NCBI GenBank assembly: GCA_028288315.1
Contig: JAQBNY010000104.1
Location: 1-8,409 of the forward strand
DNA length: 8,409 nucleotides
Source: Mucilaginibacter sp.
Lineage (GTDB): Bacteria > Bacteroidota > Bacteroidia > Sphingobacteriales > Sphingobacteriaceae
Direction: 5' to 3'
The position numbers were made by a program, and so were the translations under genes. This document shows, piece after piece, positions 7,501 to 8,409 of this stretch. The notes under the pieces are model-generated. The model saw nothing but the letters and a program-made list of their open reading frames with translations, had not been told where the DNA came from and searched no databases. Positions within the stretch are counted from its first letter, which is position 1; every line of letters begins with the position of its first letter.

Positions 7501-7891
7501 CAGCAATAGCTTCCGGGTAGGTAACAATAAGCTGGCCGTATTCCGATGAGTGATTAAGCTCATTCAATACCTCCGCACGGGCAAGCACATTGCTGCTGTC
7601 GGGTTGGGTAAACTCAAAGGGTTTGCGGTATGATGATGGGAAAAGCAGCACATCTTTGCCGGTAAGGTTCTCCAGATCTGCCAGGAAATAGGCGGCTTCT
7701 TCACGCTCGGGAAGCACAAATACCATGTGCTTATGCTGCAAAAAATACAATGCTGCCGCCATGGCCGCATCACCCGATCCGACTAAACCTCGTAGCTGTA
7801 TCCTTGGATTTTTGCCGGCATTTAGCGCTTGCGCCAGTGCCTTTACCCGTTCGTCAGCCTTGTATCGCTCTAATATATCACGGATATTCAA
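4541..7891 (-). CDS. mfd: Transcription-repair coupling factor Mfd
   Basis: DNA translocase that removes RNA polymerase stalled at lesions and recruits UvrA for nucleotide excision repair. The 1116 residues show the full layout: UvrB-like, UvrA-contacting region (about 1-350); a CarD-like RNA polymerase-interaction domain (about 435-490, LKPGDFITHIDHGIGKY); a superfamily 2 motor with Walker A GDVGFGKT (588-595), DEEQ (689-692), TATPIPRTL (715-723) and QMRGRVGR (858-865); and the autoinhibitory C-terminal TRCF domain (about 970-1100). The start appears to be TTG at 7891: the sequence NIRDILERYKADERVKALA that follows it looks like the normal family N-terminus, and no closer in-frame ATG is seen. 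A TAnnTTTG box ends 7 nt before it. An A10 run encodes Lys518-520. The gene is convergent with hpt and divergent from the membrane-protein gene at 8032. Confidence 0.97.
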   Translation of the reverse strand: MNIRDILERYKADERVKALAQALNAGKNPRIQLRGLVGSGDAAMAAALYFLQHKHMVFVLPEREEAAYFLADLENLTGKDVLLFPSSYRKPFEFTQPDSSNVLARAEVLNELNHSSEYGQLIVTYPEAIAEKVIDRASLEKNTLEIEVRNKLSIDFISEFLVEYDFDRVDFVYEPGQFSVRGGIVDIFSFSHDLPYRIEFFGDFIESIRTFEIESQLSVEQVKNITIVPNVQSKFLTENNISLLEYIEADSHIWIKDVQFTLDIIQTGYKKATQLWKALSAEDKNHNPDWIDPIFSFTDEKLIADQLRDFPLVEFGKQFFYQADTAINFEMRPQPSFNKDFSLLIHNFKNNETEKIENYILTDSARQVERLYAILEDLDKTVKFTPVSISIREGFIDKEQKLACYTDHQIFDRYYKYKLKKGYQRSQAITLKELRDLKPGDFITHIDHGIGKYAGLEKVEVNGKVQEMIRLVYADNDLLYVNINSLNRISKYSGKEGTQPRMNKLGTDTWERLKKTTKKKVKDIARDLIKLYAVRKAQDGNAFSPDSYLQTELEASFLYEDTPDQEKATTDFKKDMESPHPMDRLICGDVGFGKTEIAVRAAFKAVADSKQVAILVPTTILAAQHYKTFSDRLKGFPCNIDYVNRFKSSKQIKDTLTKLKEGKVDIIIGTHRLVSKDVKFKDLGLMIIDEEQKFGVSTKEKLKQMRANVDTLTLTATPIPRTLHFSLMGARDLSIISTPPPNRQPVVTELHVFNDTLIKEAVEHEIERDGQVFFIHNRVADLPQLGGMIHKLVPKARIGIAHGQLEGDALEDVMLKFVNHEYDVLVATTIIEAGLDIPNANTIIINHAHMFGLSDLHQMRGRVGRSNKKAYCYLLSPPLSTLTNEARKRLSAIEEFSDLGSGFNVAMRDLDIRGSGNLLGAEQSGFIAEIGFDMYHKILDEAIQELKEDEFKGVFPEEKPKPYISFTQIDTDQEILIPDEYVTSIAERYNLYTELSKLENETELEAFKQQLHDRFGPIPEQVNDLLNSMRLQWLGKAIGFEKVSLKKNVLRGYFITNQQSSYFETDAFKEVLNFVQRNPRRTNLKEVKNTLRLSIERVANIDEAVELLSEMAWVGV

Positions 7892-7898
7892 ATCGGTG

Positions 7899-7906
7899 CA
7901 AATATA
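7899..7906 (-). promoter_or_regulatory. Candidate -7 box for mfd
   Basis: TATATTTG on the minus strand matches TAnnTTTG exactly and ends 7 nt before the TTG start of mfd. No -33 TTG or TTTG is present at 17-23 nt. If active it would give an almost leaderless mRNA. Confidence 0.28.
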
Positions 7907-7952
7907 GTAAAAATGGGTTTTTAATGCCTGTCTATTAATTATCAGAAATTAT

Positions 7953-7979
7953 AGCAAACAATTTAGCCTATTGTTTACT
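7953..7979. promoter_or_regulatory. Imperfect 10-bp dyad in the mfd/DUF4199 divergent gap
   Basis: AGCAAACAAT (7953-7962) and ATTGTTTACT (7970-7979) are inverted repeats with one mismatch and a 7-bp spacer; the inner 7 bp of each arm pair perfectly. It lies centrally in the 140-bp gap between divergent genes, where a regulator could reach both promoters. There is no T-run suited to a terminator. No convincing promoter for the gene at 8032 was found in this gap. Confidence 0.22.
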
Positions 7980-8031
7980 TTTAAATGATATTTCGATAAC
8001 AGACATATTTATTTTACCAACTTTATACAAT

Positions 8032-8409
8032 ATGAAGAATTCAGTAACTTACGGACTACTTATAGGGGTTTTAAGCGCCATATGGCTTTTTGTAGTAATA
8101 CGCGCAACAGATCATAGTCTGTCTGACAGCAAAGTTGCACCTATTGAATACGCTTCTGTATTTATACCACTTATAGGGCTATATTTTGGAGTTAAAAACT
8201 TTAGAGATGGAGAACTTAAAGGCCAAATGGGCTTTTTAGAAGCGCTTATACAAAGCTTTAAAATATTATTGGTAGGTGGTGCATTGGCCATTTTTTCGGT
8301 AATATTATACGTTAATTATGTATTGGCTGGTAATGATACCAGTTTTCAAAGCTTTAGCGGGCGCATTTTTGGTGCTTTGCTTGTTGGTGTTATTTTTGCA
8401 TTTGGTGTA
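8032..8409 (+). CDS. DUF4199-like integral membrane protein, 3' end cut by window edge
   Basis: An open frame of 126 codons runs from the ATG at 8032 to the window end without a stop. The product is strongly hydrophobic, with predicted membrane segments at about residues 5-24, 40-54, 77-97 and 112 to the edge. The pattern of a first helix with YGLLIGVLSA, then FIPLIGLYFGVKNFRDGEL, a Gly/Phe loop (GQMGFLEAL) and a third helix ending in a Tyr/Asn segment fits the DUF4199 family, found mainly in Bacteroidota. Its function is not known; such proteins are about 160-180 residues, so about a quarter is missing here. There is no Shine-Dalgarno sequence; the leader before the ATG is A/T-rich. It is divergent from mfd. 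I am sure it is a gene and fairly sure of the family. Confidence 0.82.
   Translation, partial: MKNSVTYGLLIGVLSAIWLFVVIRATDHSLSDSKVAPIEYASVFIPLIGLYFGVKNFRDGELKGQMGFLEALIQSFKILLVGGALAIFSVILYVNYVLAGNDTSFQSFSGRIFGALLVGVIFAFGV

Noticed and set aside
1..8409. A new defence, mobile or biosynthetic system
   Set aside because: All the complete genes but one belong to well-known housekeeping families; there are no transposase, integrase, toxin, CRISPR repeat or abrupt change of composition that I can see. The two less-known genes (1321 and 8032) are ordinary lineage-specific families and stand alone.

Overview
The window looks like a chromosomal housekeeping segment from a member of the Bacteroidota, probably Sphingobacteriaceae (Pedobacter/Mucilaginibacter type). 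I base this on the Bacteroidota-style Mrp protein without the usual C-terminal CxxC, a secreted protein with a carboxypeptidase-regulatory-like domain, a DUF4199-type membrane protein, TAnnTTTG promoter boxes and mostly absent Shine-Dalgarno sequences. The genus is inferred from remembered protein similarity, not from a search.

Layout. Positions 1-1215 hold a plus-strand pair for iron-sulfur cluster handling: mrp/apbC, cut by the left edge, and a small NifU C-terminal-domain protein 25 bp downstream. A 105-bp gap with two palindromes around a promoter-like box leads to a plus-strand gene for a secreted beta-sandwich-domain protein (1321-1959). It converges on a minus-strand pair, an M16 zinc peptidase followed by peptide deformylase (3932 down to 2109). 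A strong symmetrical hairpin at 2019-2057 serves as terminator for both sides. Hypoxanthine phosphoribosyltransferase (hpt, plus) diverges from the M16 gene and ends only 8 bp from the tail of mfd, which occupies 7891-4541 on the minus strand and appears to start with TTG. After a 140-bp divergent gap, a membrane protein gene starts at 8032 and runs off the right edge.

Function. The genes cover Fe-S cluster delivery (Mrp, Nfu), maturation and turnover of proteins (Def, M16 peptidase), purine salvage (Hpt) and transcription-coupled repair (Mfd). The neighbours share little beyond the mrp-nfu pair and the tight M16-def pair. No stretch above 300 bp lacks a gene. There are no tRNA or rRNA genes, insertion sequences, CRISPR arrays or prophage genes that I can recognise.

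I found no convincing new multi-gene system. The points most worth a second look are regulatory: three minus-strand genes (M16 gene, def, mfd) each have an exact TAnnTTTG box 4-8 nt before the start codon, suggesting leaderless or nearly leaderless mRNAs; two palindromes flank the promoter of the secreted-protein gene; the hpt start is ambiguous; and mfd contains a ten-adenine run.
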